The notes under the pieces were generated by a model, which was not told the DNA's origin, searched no databases, and saw only the letters and a program-made list of their open reading frames with translations. Both the position numbers and the translations under genes were made by a program. From Cornus controversa (taxonomy: Eukaryota; Streptophyta; Magnoliopsida; Cornales; Cornaceae), in contig CM048853.1 of the NCBI GenBank assembly GCA_026545225.1, positions 45,276,755-45,340,754 on the forward strand: a stretch of DNA of 64,000 bases, written 5' to 3'. Shown here in pieces: positions 1 to 12,009 of this stretch (its first letter is position 1; each line of letters starts with the position of its first letter).

Positions 1-1728
1 TTTAGAGTATGAAATTACAAAGATTTTGATTTACGAAGCCCTGTGTTTTGATTGTGATTGGAGGCTATTTGGATTACTAATAACCCTTAAAACACTCAAT
101 CCTTAAGTTATGTAATGGCACATGTTCTCTGAAAGTATAAACCTGTGCTAACTTTTCTTCTATATTTAAACTAACCATATATATGGACTTCCACTTTTAC
201 GAGTGAGGCACAAAAAAAGAGGTAATACTAAGTGAACATAAAGTACTAATATCTAACTTCACTTTCATCTCTCATGCATGGCCACTGTACAAAATCTGGG
301 TTTACGTTTTGGGTGAGGAGGAAGATGAATTTCAGAGAGAAACCATTTGAGGGAGAGGGAGACATGTGGGGCCCACCGATGCCAGCTTTTTTGTTTTTAA
401 GTCAATATTATATATATAATATTGTGTGTCCTTTTCCGTCATTTCACTAAAATCTTTATTTTTTATTTTATTTTATTTTTACGGATGGGCATTTTGGTAA
501 ATTCACCATTCTGTTAACGGTGCAGTGACGGAATGGACTTATTCGCACGAAAATTAAACTTTGGGGGTGTTTTAAGAACGAGAGGGGGACAATACGCACA
601 ATATGCATACCACAGGGGTGTTTTCTGAACTTTACCCATTAAAATTAATACAAACTACTCATTCAACATAGTTTTGTTAAAAATTACTTCCAAATTTTTT
701 TTAATTGTGCGCTTATAAGAAAATGAAAATGCCTTGGAACAAATTTTTATTTTTTTTAAAAAAATTATTTTTTAAAAATTAAAAAGGGTGTAAACTTAAA
801 ATGAAATCATTTTAAAGAAACCTTAAATTTTCTTAAATTTATATTAAGGGGCATTTTTGTCATTATAACATCACTTGATGGCATGTAATTTTCAAAATTT
901 TCTTGAAGTTCTATTTTTAAAATATTAAAAAGGAAAAGAAACCGAAAATGAAATCATTTTAAAGAAAACAAATATTTTTTTAATTTATATGAAAGGGCAT
1001 TTTTGTCATTATAACATCACTTTGCAACAATTGGATAGTTCAGGAGAGGTTTATGTCATTTTTTTTCTGCAAAAGGGTTTTGTGCCAAAAATTGAAGTGG
1101 AGGGGGGTTTTATGCAATTTGCCCATATATATATTTTGGTAAATGTTGCAAGCAGGAATATGTGCAACAAAAAAACAGTTTTGATTTAGATATTTGTAAA
1201 GGGAGAAAATACTCTCTTGAAAAGTAGTCCCAGATGTCTCCAATAGTATTAAACGGAAGGAAGGTGTATAGAACAGTATCATTTAACCATAAATGCTCTT
1301 AAGGCTTTAGGAATTATATTTTAGAATAAAAAGAATCTCTCTCTCTCTCTCTTGTTGAGCTTAATTGGTGCCTGAATTACAGGAATTGTTTCCAAATTGT
1401 AAATTGTCTCCCTTCTGATTTGCATATATACAATATGATTCCTTATAATAGGGAATTTGTTCAAGCAATCCATATTTGAAGAGGAACCAGACTGAATCAA
1501 ATCAAAACAAATTGTTGTATTATAATGACTATGGTTTAAGAAGGCATCTGGTCGAGTCCAGATGCTAGATTCTCGGTTGGCAGCCAACTTCCAGTTTTGG
1601 TTATATTTCTCATTTTGGGTATTTGATTATCTTTTAATATGCACTAAATTAAACCTCTTTTGTGCAGAAAAGTGATTGTCTCTTTCAGTCGAGTTCCTAT
1701 TAAATAAACAACTGATTTAATATTGCAG
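1..1728. other. Upstream intron or intergenic DNA of the ACBP-like gene, with repeat fragments
   Basis: No convincing exon is seen before 1729. The stretch is AT-rich, with transposon-like debris: a segment near 530-640 that ends like a TIR (revcomp starting GGGTAAAGTTC), and an approximate direct repeat (789-876 and 940-1023) sharing the phrase GGGCATTTTTGTCATTATAA. A similar low-complexity end near 1060-1130 finishes in TTTGCCC. These look like decayed ends of nonautonomous elements. If the gene runs through here, this is one large intron. Confidence 0.4.
789..1023. repeat. Imperfect direct repeat, about 85 bp, two copies
   Basis: Copy 1 at about 789-876 and copy 2 at about 940-1023 share the phrases AAAATGAAATCATTTTAAAG and GGGCATTTTTGTCATTATAA in the same order and orientation, separated by about 60 bp. 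The repeat lies just upstream of the ACBP-like exon at 1729. Confidence 0.7.
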
Positions 1729-2957
1729 GAGCTCCAATCTGTACGTGGTCAACTTGCTGCTGAGCAGTCCAGATGTTTCAAACTTGAGGTACCTGCTCAT
1801 CATATTAAGTTTTACTTTGTTGATTTGCAGCTATGGATTATTGTAGGAAATCTTTTCCTTCCACAAAAGACTATTCTGATGCTTTGGTAAATACCCACCA
1901 TCTTCACTGTTGGGACTATTATATTATCTAACCCCAGCATGCTAAAGAGTGGGATTACGGAAATACATAGAAACATGTTCCATTGATTGAATTGAAGTTT
2001 TTCTTTCCCGCATCCTCCATGTAACAAAATGGAAAATGGAAGTTGAACTTTTTACTCTATTTTAGTTTTTTTTTCTTGGAGGAGGGGGGTTGAGATGTTC
2101 ATTCTCATTCATTAATATGACATAAGGTCACACCTACCCCTACCCTGCCGTTTTTGGTTTTTTTTGTTGGATATAAATATTGAAAATTGGCCTACTCGGC
2201 ATATTTATTAGCTCAGCCGAAAACTTGCATGAATAATTAAAGAAGGGAAAGTTCGCCAAATCAATTGATTGTATGTGTTTATCTATATGTATAAAAGAGA
2301 AAGTGGGCTGCATAAAGTCAAGCTGTGAATCTGGTAAAATTCAATTAAGTTGAACAAATGATTATATTACCTCATCAAGCACTCCGACCTTGTAGGTATG
2401 TAGTTCTACTTGTTTCAAATTAAGGGAAAGAAAAAATACTGTTCTTTTTATTTTTTTTATTCAAGGACACCATTTCCCTTCCCTGCCCAACCAAAAAGAA
2501 AATCTAAATAAACCACGGGAAAAAAAAAGTAAGGAAAAAAAGAAGAAAAGAACTAAACATCCTCCGTGTTAGCTCTTATTTTCTTGATGCTTTATGAGGT
2601 TCAAGTAATGGATTATGGTGTAGTGTGTAATTCCTTTTTCCTTTTGATGTGTGTGGAGGGGGGTGATGGAGGGAGGAGAATTTGTATCTAGAAAAAGAAA
2701 CTAGCCTCAGATATTTGCTCAACTGGGAAGGAATCTAGTTTGCTAATTGCTCTTTGAACGGACAGGTTGATGTTGCAGAGCTACGCCAGAAGCTACAGAT
2801 GATGGAGACCTTACGAAAAGAACTTGAACTCCTCCAGCGACAAAAGGCCGCTTCTGAACAAGCTGCCTTGAATGCAAAACAAAAGCAGGGCTCAGGTGGT
2901 GTGTGGGGTTGGCTTGCCGGAAGCCCTCCCCCCGGCCAAAAAACGGACAACGCCTGA
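1729..2957 (+). CDS. ACBP4: Acyl-CoA-binding kelch protein (ACBP4/5-like), last two exons
   Basis: 3' end of a gene that begins upstream of the window. Two exons join in phase 0: 1729-1788 (20 codons, acceptor AG at 1727-1728, donor GT at 1789) and 2766-2957 (acceptor AG at 2764-2765, stop TGA 2955-2957). The joined 83-residue tail is a heptad-rich coiled coil full of Glu, Gln, Leu and Lys, ending in a Gly-Trp segment (VWGWLAGSPPP) and a short charged tail. I recognise this from plant class IV acyl-CoA-binding proteins, which carry an N-terminal ACB domain, kelch repeats and a C-terminal coiled coil; they are cytosolic and bind long-chain acyl-CoA esters. The ACB and kelch parts are not in the window, so the call rests on tail similarity from memory plus the neighbouring PWWP gene, which has the same neighbour in Arabidopsis. 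ACBP4 and ACBP5 cannot be told apart here. Another long coiled-coil protein is the alternative. Confidence 0.66.
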
Positions 2958-5414
2958 GATATCACAAACCTAAATACATAGTGATTGCTAGAGTTTGGTC
3001 TCATTATTCCATTTTTTCCTTAAATTTTTTTTTTTAACCCAGTTTTTTTCAGAGATGGAAATAAGATATCTGAGTTCTGTAGGCCTGAAGGAACCTATTA
3101 GGTTTCTGCTTGTATACGTGAAATTTCAGCTATGTTAGGCTGTCAGTCCCCCCCCTATAGTTTGAATGTCACATTTTTATTTGGAATTTGTATTTGAATT
3201 TTGAAGTGGAAATATAGAATTTCTCAGTATTTTCAAGATCTTCAATGTTCTTTGCTTTATTGTTGTTTGCATCACTGTTTTTTCGTTATTTTGAGACAGC
3301 CATGGCTCGAAGTCATAGTCGGGGGGCTCATTTGACTCGGGTGGCCGTTAATATGATTCGAGCATAATGTGACCAAATGGAATTGGATGAATTTACAAGC
3401 AGATGTTACATGTCAGTCCTATTTTTTTTTTTCTTTTTGTATAAAAAAAAAACTGTAATAGAAATAGTAAGAATGACGAAATGAATGCAAATAAAACTTA
3501 ATATTTAAAAGCTAGGAAGTCCGGTACAACATTGATAAGAAAAATTTTAAAAATACATGACACGAAAAATTGAAAATTTCTAAAATACAGGACACGAATA
3601 TGGCGAGAATATGACTATAAAATAATAATATAACATATTTATTATTTAACAAAAAAAAATTACATTACAAAAATACTTCAATTTATGATCAAGCAATTAA
3701 TAACTAAACAAACTTATTAACAAAAATAGACAAATAGATTAAGGAACCAGATTTGTTTAGTCGTCTACATATATTTAGCTTATACTGTTAATCATAATAA
3801 AAAAAGGGAGGCGATATTCGCACTCTCCTATTCTACAATTGTATTTTATCTACCTTTTTCTTTTAAAAAAAATGACAAAAAGGTCCATAAACTAATTAAT
3901 ATATCATTCATTATTTTATAATATTACAACTACCCTTTATACTATCAAGTTAAATTCTTTTTTACTTTCTTTAGTTTCTTTTTTATGTATTTTTTTTGGA
4001 TCCTATCAAAAGAGATAATTTTTTTTACCTTTTTTACTTTCTTTAATGCTTTGTTTTTTAATCTTGTCAAAATCGAATTTTGTTCATAGGTCTTTTTTTT
4101 TTTTTTTTTTGTCTGGTCAAAATGGATAATTTATTCAACCAAATTTTTTTTTTTAAAACCTATCAAAAGATATAATTTATTCAATAACAATATTTTTTTT
4201 TTTGGGGTACTCATAATGTAGATAGTTTATTCAACAAGAATGAATTTTTTTATGTACTTTTTTTTTTTTGGATCCTGTCAAGAGAGAATTTATTCAACAA
4301 TGATAACTATTTTTGGGTACTTTTTAATTTTTAATTCCTACCAAAAGAAATAATTTCTTAAACATATATATATTTTGGTCTTGTTAAAAGAAATAATTTA
4401 TTCAACATAGATAACTTTTTTTGGGTCTTGTAAAAAATGAAATTTTTTTTTTTGGATTAATTTTTTCTGAGTATTTTTTTTGGATCTGATCAAAAGAGAC
4501 CAAAAATATTAAAAATAAGAGACGAAGAAGATGTCTGAAAAGATAGTTTAATAATTTAAAAAAAATTAATTATTCACATGTGAAGTGAAGGTTAGAAGTG
4601 ACATTTCTCCTAAGATGGGAGTACAAACATAGAAAATGGAAGTGCGAAAAATGTAAGGACACTTCGTAAAAGTGTCTGATACGTGTTAGAAGAGTAACAC
4701 GGATAAGTAAAGTGTCCATAGAAAAGCTAAGAATTTGAAAGGAAAATGGTATTTACAAATTTTTTTTTTTAACTCACAAGAGAATCAAATATTAAGGGTT
4801 TTTTTTTTTTTGTTTTATACACTTATAAAAGACAAATATATATATATATATATATACACGAAAAATTAGAATGCAAATATCACCTCTCATTGAAATATTT
4901 ATAGCATTAACGTTTAATATTATATATGATAATATGACATCCTGCAAAGAATATTAATATAAAAATTCAAAGATAACTTCAAATATCAATTGCGGGTAAA
5001 AGTGCTATGAAGTAAGATGGAAACCAACATTTGGACTGACTTGTGAAGATCTATTCTTCCACAGTTGACCGAAATAGGGTGAGTGAGTGAGCCTAGCCCA
5101 GTTGGGTCGACGAGCCAACAGAACCCTAAATGAAAACAAGAGCAGAGCTCTGTTTTTCCTTCGATTTTGTGAAATCGAAGAGAGAAAGAGACAACCAAAA
5201 TCAGAGAGAGAGAGAAAATCGATGAACCAGAAGAAGAGAGAGAAAAACGAAGCGGAAGAGAGAGAGAGTGAGGAAAGTCACGTACACCATGTAAGACTTA
5301 TGCCAAAGTCTTCTCATATAAGTCAAGGTTATGCCCTCACCTGCTCCTCTCACGCACAAACCTTTCCTTTCCTTTCCTTTCATTTCATTTGATCAAACTG
5401 TTTGAGCTTTGAAA
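2958..5414. other. 3' UTR of the ACBP-like gene, intergenic DNA and TNL leader
   Basis: About 2958-3250 is likely the 3' UTR of the ACBP-like gene. From 3400 to 4800 the DNA is T-rich and repetitive and includes a decayed Mutator-like element (listed separately). 4835-4857 is a short TA microsatellite. Roughly 5100-5414 is purine-rich (GAGA runs near 5180-5275), then pyrimidine-rich, and is probably promoter and 5' leader of the TNL gene. Short open frames on both strands here show no family resemblance. Confidence 0.45.
3806..4660. mobile_element. Decayed Mutator-like nonautonomous element (GGGAGGCGAT family, copy A)
   Basis: The left end at 3806 begins GGGAGGCGATATTCGCACTC, nearly the same as the left end of the element at 38278. 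The interior has degenerate ~60-bp T-rich repeats built around CAAAAGAGATAATTTATTCA, as in that element. The right end near 4600-4660 still carries a diverged mirror of the left end (GTGAAGGTTAGAAGTGACAT, then GATGGGAGT). No target duplication could be found, so the right boundary is approximate. Confidence 0.6.
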
Positions 5415-8400
5415 ATGTCAGCTTCTTGTATTTACGATGTGTTCTTGTCTTTCAGCGGTGTTGATACTCGCAACAATTTTACCGGCCACTTCTTGGCCGC
5501 CTTGGAGCGCCATGGTTTTTACACATTCAGAGATGACACCAAACTCACAAGAGGAGAAGAAATTGGTCCCGGATTGCTCAAGGCAATCGAGCAATCTAGG
5601 GTTTCCGTTATCGTATTCTCGGAAAACTACGCTTCCTCAAGATGGTGCCTTGACGAGCTAGTGAAGATCATGAATTGCAAGAGTACACTCAATCAGATTG
5701 TTATTCCCATCTTTTATGATGTTCAACCCTCCGACGTTCGGTCACAGAGGGGTTGTTATGCAGAAGCATTTGCCAGTCACCAAAAGCGGTTCAACTTGGA
5801 ATCGGTGAAGAATTGGAGGTTGGCTTTAGCTCAGGCTGCTAATTTGTCCGGTTACGTATTGCAAAATGTGGCCAACGGGTATTTAATTCTCTTTCTTCTC
5901 TTCAAAAAAACAATCTAAAACATTACCAGTTTGTTCACTTGTTTATTTTGATTTTTTCACCTCTCTGCATGTAAAAATTGTTTAGTTTCTTTTTCTTTTT
6001 TTTTTTCCAAAAATAAAAAATTGGCAGGTGTGAGTCGACGTTTATTGAGACTGTTGTTGGAGAAGTGGCAGATAAATTAAATCCTACGTGTTTAAGTGTT
6101 GCAGACTACCCAATTGGAATACAACATCGTGTTGAACAACTGAGTGAGTTTCTAGAGTTGGGTTCAAATAGTGATGATGTTAGGATTGTTGCCATATGGG
6201 GGATTGGTGGAATAGGGAAGACTACAATTGCTAAAGCCATGTATAATCGCATACATCGTCATCGTGAGTTTGAAAGCAGTAGCTTTCTTGCAAATGTTGG
6301 ACGAACTTCTATGCAACCCAACGGCCTAGTTGAATTACAAGAAAAGCTTCTTTGTGATCTGCTAATAAATGAAAATCAGAGAATAAGAAGCGAGGATCAT
6401 GGAATTGAGGTGATAAAACGGCGAGCATGGTGTCGAAGGGTTCTTCTTGTTCTCGATGGCGTGGATAACATCCGCCAATTGAGGGCATTAGCCATAAATC
6501 GTGATTTGTTACTTCCTGGAAGTAGAATCATAGTAACAACTAGGGATTTGTCTTCAGTATCTTCGCTTCGAGTGGATGAGGTGTATGTGCTTGAGAAGTT
6601 GAATGAGGAGGAATCTCTTCAACTCTTCAGTTGGCATGCCTTTAGGAGAGACCATCCTGTAGAAGACTATGAGATCCTCTCTGAGGAAGTAGTGAGTTAT
6701 TCTAAGGGGCTTCCTTTAGTTCTTGAAATTTTAGGTTCTTTTTTGTCGGACAAAACCCAACCTGAATGGATAAGTGAATTGAAGAAGTTGAAAAAGATTC
6801 CTCATAATGATATTCAAGGAAAACTTGCGCTGAGCTTAGATTCACTTGATGATGAACAGAAGGGTTTATTCTTACATATTGCATGTTTTTTTGTTGGAAT
6901 GGACCAAGATTTGTCAATCAAAATACTAGAAGGTTGCGGTTTCTTCCCAGAATCTGGAATTGGGGTTTTATTTCGTCGTTGTCTTGTAAGCATTTATGGG
7001 GTTAACCAATTGATGATGCATGATCTGATTCAAGACATGGCTAGAGAGATAGTCCGCCAAGAATCTCCTGAAGAGCCTGGCGAACGTAGTAGATTGTGGT
7101 TTCACGAAGACATTCTCCATGTACTGAGAAATAACACAGTAAGAGTCCTTTGTTTGAAATAATTACAAATCTTGTTACTGTAAAAATGCTATAGCACACA
7201 ACACATCATTAAAGTCACACAATCTAAGATGTGAACTTATTTATTTTCAACACAACACATCATTAAAGTCACACAATCTAATATATATATTCTTATATCT
7301 GCAACTTTTAATTATCATCAGGGAACGAAAGCAACTCAAGGTTTAGTACTAAACTTGCCAGAATCAGAGGAGTTACAACTAAATGCGAAAGTATTTACAA
7401 AGATGGAGAGGCTGAGACTGCTTCATCTCAGTTATGTCCATCTAAGTGGAAGTTACAAACATTTCTCTCGAAGACTTGTATGGTTATCTTGGAAAGGATT
7501 TTCTTTAAAGTGTATACCATCAACCTTAATTATGGATAATCTGGTCGCCATTGACTTGAGTTATAGCAATCTCAAACAAGTTTGGAGAGGAACAAAGGTA
7601 TGATATTGATTCAAACTTAATTATATATAATGACATGCATGGAAGTTTATTGTCTCTTTCTATTACTAACAGGTTTTGTACAAATTGAAATACCTTAATC
7701 TCGGCCATTCCTATTGTTTGATCAAAACTCCGGATTTCATGGGGCTCACCAATCTTGAGAAATTGTTGCTTAATGATTGTACAAAGCTGGTAGAGGTTCA
7801 CCAATCTATTGGATGTCTAAAAAATCTTGTTGTCTTGGATATGAGGAATTGCCAGAATCTGCAAAAGATTCCCCTGAGCATTTTTGTGTTGGAGTCTCTC
7901 CTTAATTTCAATCTGTCCGGCTGCTCCAAATTAGAGTGGCCAGCCGCTTTTCAAGGAATGTCATCTGAATCAAGTCTTTTGTCGTTACAGTTATCAAGTA
8001 GCATTAGTAGATTAGATATGGAAGATTGCAATATAACATATGTGCCCATGGAAATTGGTAATTTGGTGTCCTTGAAATATTTGAATCTTAGCAGAAACAA
8101 ATTTTCTAACCTACCAGCTACCATTGCTAGCCTAAAGCTACTTGGAACGTTACATGTGGAGAACTGCAATATAACACATGTGCCCAACGAAATTTGTAGT
8201 TTGGTGTCCTTGAATTTTTTGGATCTTAGCAGAAACAATTTTTCTAATCTCCCAGCTACCATCACTAACCTTGAGCTACTGGAGACCCTCAACTTAAACG
8301 AATGTACTCGACTTGAATCAGTTCCGGAGCTTCCAATCAAAATTTTGTATTTGGAAGCAAATTACTGCACATCATTGGAAAGCATATCAGTGGAATCAAA

Positions 8401-9302
8401 AGTACCATATAATATGAGTTGTTACGGTTGTCCCAAATTAGTCGACAACAATTTTGCATCTAATTTTAGAAGAAATCTCCTCTCTTACCAGGTATGCTAT
8501 TCTCTCTCTCTTTCTCTTTCTCTTTCTCTCTGTGCATGTATAGTACTAGAAACCAATTAAGCCTCAGCTGGTGGGTCTAATGTAGGTACTGCCAGAAGAT
8601 GGTGAGTGTCATATTATTCTTCCCGGGAGTGAGGTTCCGAGGTGGTGCAACTACCAGAGTGAGGGAAATGTTTTACGTTTTCGGTTGCCTCAGCTGGCGG
8701 GTAAGATAATACAAGGGTTTGTTCTGTGTATTATTTTTTCAAGTCATCAAGAGAATTGGTTTAGTGTTACCTGTACGATTTTTAATAGAACCAAGATGAC
8801 TAGTCATTTAATTTGTGGACCAATATTTGAGTTCTATCGTGCTGGAAGTTTTGAAGATCAGATGTGGATCTGCTACGTAGCAAACCCGAACCTTGAATCT
8901 TCTGAGGGCAAGGATTCGCATTGTTGCTACGAGGGCGGAGATGAAGTGGAGGTGACAAAAGAATTAAACCCCGACTGGTGGGTGAAGAAGTGTGGGGTTT
9001 ATCTGATTTACGAGGGCGATGACAAGGATGCCGACTCATTTGATTATGATGCCTCACATCACCCATTCACTATTGCCAATAATGTTCCCCCAGTTCATGA
9101 AAATCGGTCTCCCACCGTCGGTGAAGTGGAAGTTGAGAAAGTGGAAGGTGAGAAAGTGCCTGCTTCTCCGACCGTTGGTGAAGTGGAAGGTGAGAAAGTG
9201 CCTGCGGTGGTTGTTTTTCAGAAAAAGAGAGGAGGTTTTTTTTGTTTTTTGTTTATTTATTTATTTATTTATTGTTTTTTGTTTTTTTTTCCTAGCATGT
9301 AA
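5415..9302 (+). CDS. TIR-NB-LRR disease resistance protein (TNL), five exons
   Basis: Intracellular immune receptor. Exons read as 5415-5878, 6028-7138, 7322-7597, 7673-8491 and 8586-9302; all junctions are GT-AG and keep one frame, giving 1,128 residues. The start is the ATG at 5415, directly before the TIR domain. TIR: about residues 6-150, with YDVFLSFSGVDTR and Glu81 of WCLDEL, the position of the NADase glutamate in the family. NB-ARC: P-loop GIGGIGKTT 213-221, kinase-2 LLVLDGVD 284-291, RNBS-B PGSRIIVTTR from 308, GLPL near 361, MHD 455-457. Exons 3-4 carry LRRs, including two near-identical repeats containing LDLSRNNFSNLPATI and LNLSRNKFSNLPATI. Exon 5 starts a post-LRR C-JID domain (LPGSEVPRWCNYQSEG). 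The tail has a repeated VEGEKVPA motif and a hydrophobic end read from a T-rich tract. Oddities: the second kinase-2 Asp is Gly, and the TIR motif reads SGVD rather than RGED. Two broken relatives lie in the next gene's intron. Confidence 0.92.
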
Positions 9303-9358
9303 CTCCTACAATATTCTTGGAGAGACTTGATCCCTCTCCCTTTGACTTTGAAAGGAAA

Positions 9359-11017
9359 GGAGAAGAGATTGGTAGATTTGAACGAAGAATTTCAAATTAA
9401 TGTATGCAATTTTTAATTATTTAACAAGTATAGTCTAAATTTAGATTGAGCTATTTGAATTTATGTTTCAAAAAAAATAATGTATGGATTGATTTGAGAG
9501 GAATTAGATTGAGCCATTTGAATTTATGTTTCAAAAAAAAATGTATGTATTGATTTGAGAGGAATTATATGCTTGTGAGCATTTAAAATATAGTAAAAAT
9601 TATATGTTTGTAAGAATTCACTTGTACGTGAATACACTTCATTTACATCACTAAGATAGGAAAGCTATAACTAAATTAAGTTAAAATCTAATTAACTATA
9701 TTTATATAGAGTCTTTTTATTAAACTTTACCTAAATGAGGTATTTTTATCGAAGGATATTCAATCTAAAAATTGGAAGATATTGTGGGTAATTACATTCT
9801 ATTTATATCATTAAAAAAGAAAATCTATAATTAAGTTAAAATCTAATTAACCATATTTATAATAAAAGTGATATAATTGACCATATTCTTTTAGCGGACT
9901 TAAATCAACTGATGTGAAAAACCCTAATATAAAAGGAGAGACTCACTTTTTATATAGACGTGATATAGAAAGAGATATCACTTTCTATGTATATATGATA
10001 TAGAAAGAGAATTCTAAAATTGTATAGATGGAATATAGAAAGAGAGACCCATTTTTTATATAGATGTGATATAGGAAGAGAATTGTGAAATTTGTATAGA
10101 ATTGATTATATTTTGATTTTTTTTAGTCTATTTATAATATTAAATATTACCTAAATGAGCCTTTTTATTGAATGATATCGATAATGTGAGGCCTAAGTAA
10201 CTGCTTCACTCGCTTAGTGATTTAGCTAGTCCTGGTTGGAGAGCAGAGATAAAGTGGAGATGCACATAGGGTATTCCTTCAGTTGATGAAAATTTGTCAA
10301 TGTGACTGTTACGAATGATTTATAATTTTTTATGGAAAGACGACCGTAGTCTAAAGATACTTTTTTGCCGACTAAAGTGCAAGGTCGAGAAAGTGTGACA
10401 TGTGTTATTTGTCACGATAAAAAGAAAAAAAATAAGAAAAAGCGAGAGAGAAACTAGAAAGCATGATACTTCTGCAAGAGTGACGTATCAATATTTTATT
10501 CATATCAGATGTTAATATTATTCGGATACGTGTCTGATATTTGCTAAATGTATCCATAATTTTAAAATATATTTTTATATTTGTAACACGTATTCGATAC
10601 TTTAACCACTTATTCAATACTTCTCAAATACAACACATTTTTAACAAGTTTTGAACATTAAAATATAACATTTTCAAAAATAATATCTATAATTTATTAT
10701 TTTATATTACCGTATTCGACCATACCCGTATGCTTTTTTTTTAGATTCGCTATATCGCCATACTTATATCATGTCTTATCAATGTCTCGAATTCGTATTC
10801 ATGCTTCTTCAGGAGAGGAGATTGGTAGATTGAAGAATTTCAAATTAATGTATTCAATTTTTAGTTATTTAACAAGTATAGTCTAAATTTAAATTGAACA
10901 ACTTGAATTTAATTTTCAAAAAAAAATGTATGGGTTGGTTTGAGAGGAATTATACGTGAGAGTTATAAATAACAAGTAGTAAAAAATCTATGTTTGTAAG
11001 AATTCCAGTTGTACAAA
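9359..11017. repeat. Pair of direct repeats, about 200-270 bp, 1.45 kb apart
   Basis: 9359-9630 and 10812-11017 share the same phrases in the same order: GATTGGTAGATT, AATTTCAAATTAATGTAT, TTATTTAACAAGTATAGTCT, TTTGAGAGGAATTATA and ATGTTTGTAAGAATTC. The first copy has an extra internal tandem duplication of about 70 bp (TTTGAATTTATGTTTCAAAA appears twice). The first copy begins in the TNL 3' flank, so the second may be a displaced copy of the TNL downstream region. Confidence 0.75.
9930..10100. repeat. Degenerate tandem repeat around GATATAGAAAGAGA
   Basis: About four imperfect units of 35-60 bp, each with a TTTTTATATAGA-like run followed by GATATAGAAAGAGA or a close variant. No coding sense in any frame. 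Confidence 0.6.
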
Positions 11018-11801
11018 GAAATGTGCCTTAATTTGGGAGAAGAAGGATTGAAGTCTCCCTAAAAGTGTTCTGGCACTAGTTTGTTAGGAAAAAGAAAACT
11101 TGGACTTTCAAAACCAAACCAAGTTTTCATTTAAGAATCAAATTAACCGATTTCAATTTCATTAGTTTTTATGCAAATTAATATCAGAAATAACATTTGC
11201 AACCAATTCATCTCTCTAAACACAATGGATTAATAACATTATAATTTAAAATGGGGTATTAAAATTAAGAAGTTGTTTGCGTAATTTTCTAGCTCTTGTG
11301 TTTTGGGTCTTTGATCAAGACTCAATTGCAGTGACTTGAATAATGTGTTTTTTAAATTAATCAAAATATTTCAGACTTCGCCCAAACTAATCCTTATGAT
11401 TCAGGAAAGACGTCTCTCTACTCCAAGTCAAGTAAGTTACGAAATTGTCCACAAAGGCTGACTCCAAATCGAACCTTGAATAATGTTCCTATATTGCTAG
11501 GATGGATCCTAAAAATAGTCAGCCGATTGAAAGAATGAATGGAAAGTGTCTTATGTCGATCAGTTAATAATATGAAAATGGTGTTGGAGAATGCGGTATA
11601 TCATATATGATCCACAAGCGTGCAACTAATTAATGGATACGAATAGTGAAACAAAGCATGAGAAAATGGCTTGAGTAATGAACCAACCACTTTATTTAAA
11701 TGATTTTAAAATAATTAACTTTAGATTTGTGTTAGTTAATCACTTCCAAATAACTAGAATTACACTAGATAATGGATGGTTAATTACATAACAACAAAAG
11801 T

Positions 11802-11960
11802 TATGCACATTCGTAAAAGAACAATAAAACAACTTCGAATTCACAAAATTTAGGCAAAGAGAAAAAATTCGTGCATATATAGAGGAGAGTTATGAACATT
11901 CGTGAAAGGACAATAAAACAACTTTGAATTATCAAAGTTTAGGCAAAGAGAAAAAATATC
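11802..11960. repeat. Tandem duplication, about 85-bp unit
   Basis: Two adjacent copies (about 11802-11880 and 11887-11960) share GTTATG-ACATTCGT, AAAACAACTT-GAATT and TTTAGGCAAAGAGAAAAAAT in order. It directly precedes the larger 561-bp tandem duplication. Confidence 0.7.
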
Positions 11961-12009
11961 ATCCATAACACACCATCTTTTTATTTTTAAAATTTAAAAA
12001 TATATATTA

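Noticed and set aside
1040-1587. Minus-strand open frames of 80 and 88 codons
   Set aside because: Low-complexity DNA next to decayed repeats, no domain resemblance, and they sit in the intron or upstream of the ACBP-like gene.
5087-5392. Plus-strand frame of 101 codons before the TNL
   Set aside because: Lys/Arg/Glu-rich reading of GAGA repeats in the TNL leader; no homology pattern and it would end just before the TNL start.
5409-5414. Upstream TTG as start for the TNL
   Set aside because: Plants use ATG. The ATG at 5415 directly precedes the TIR domain.
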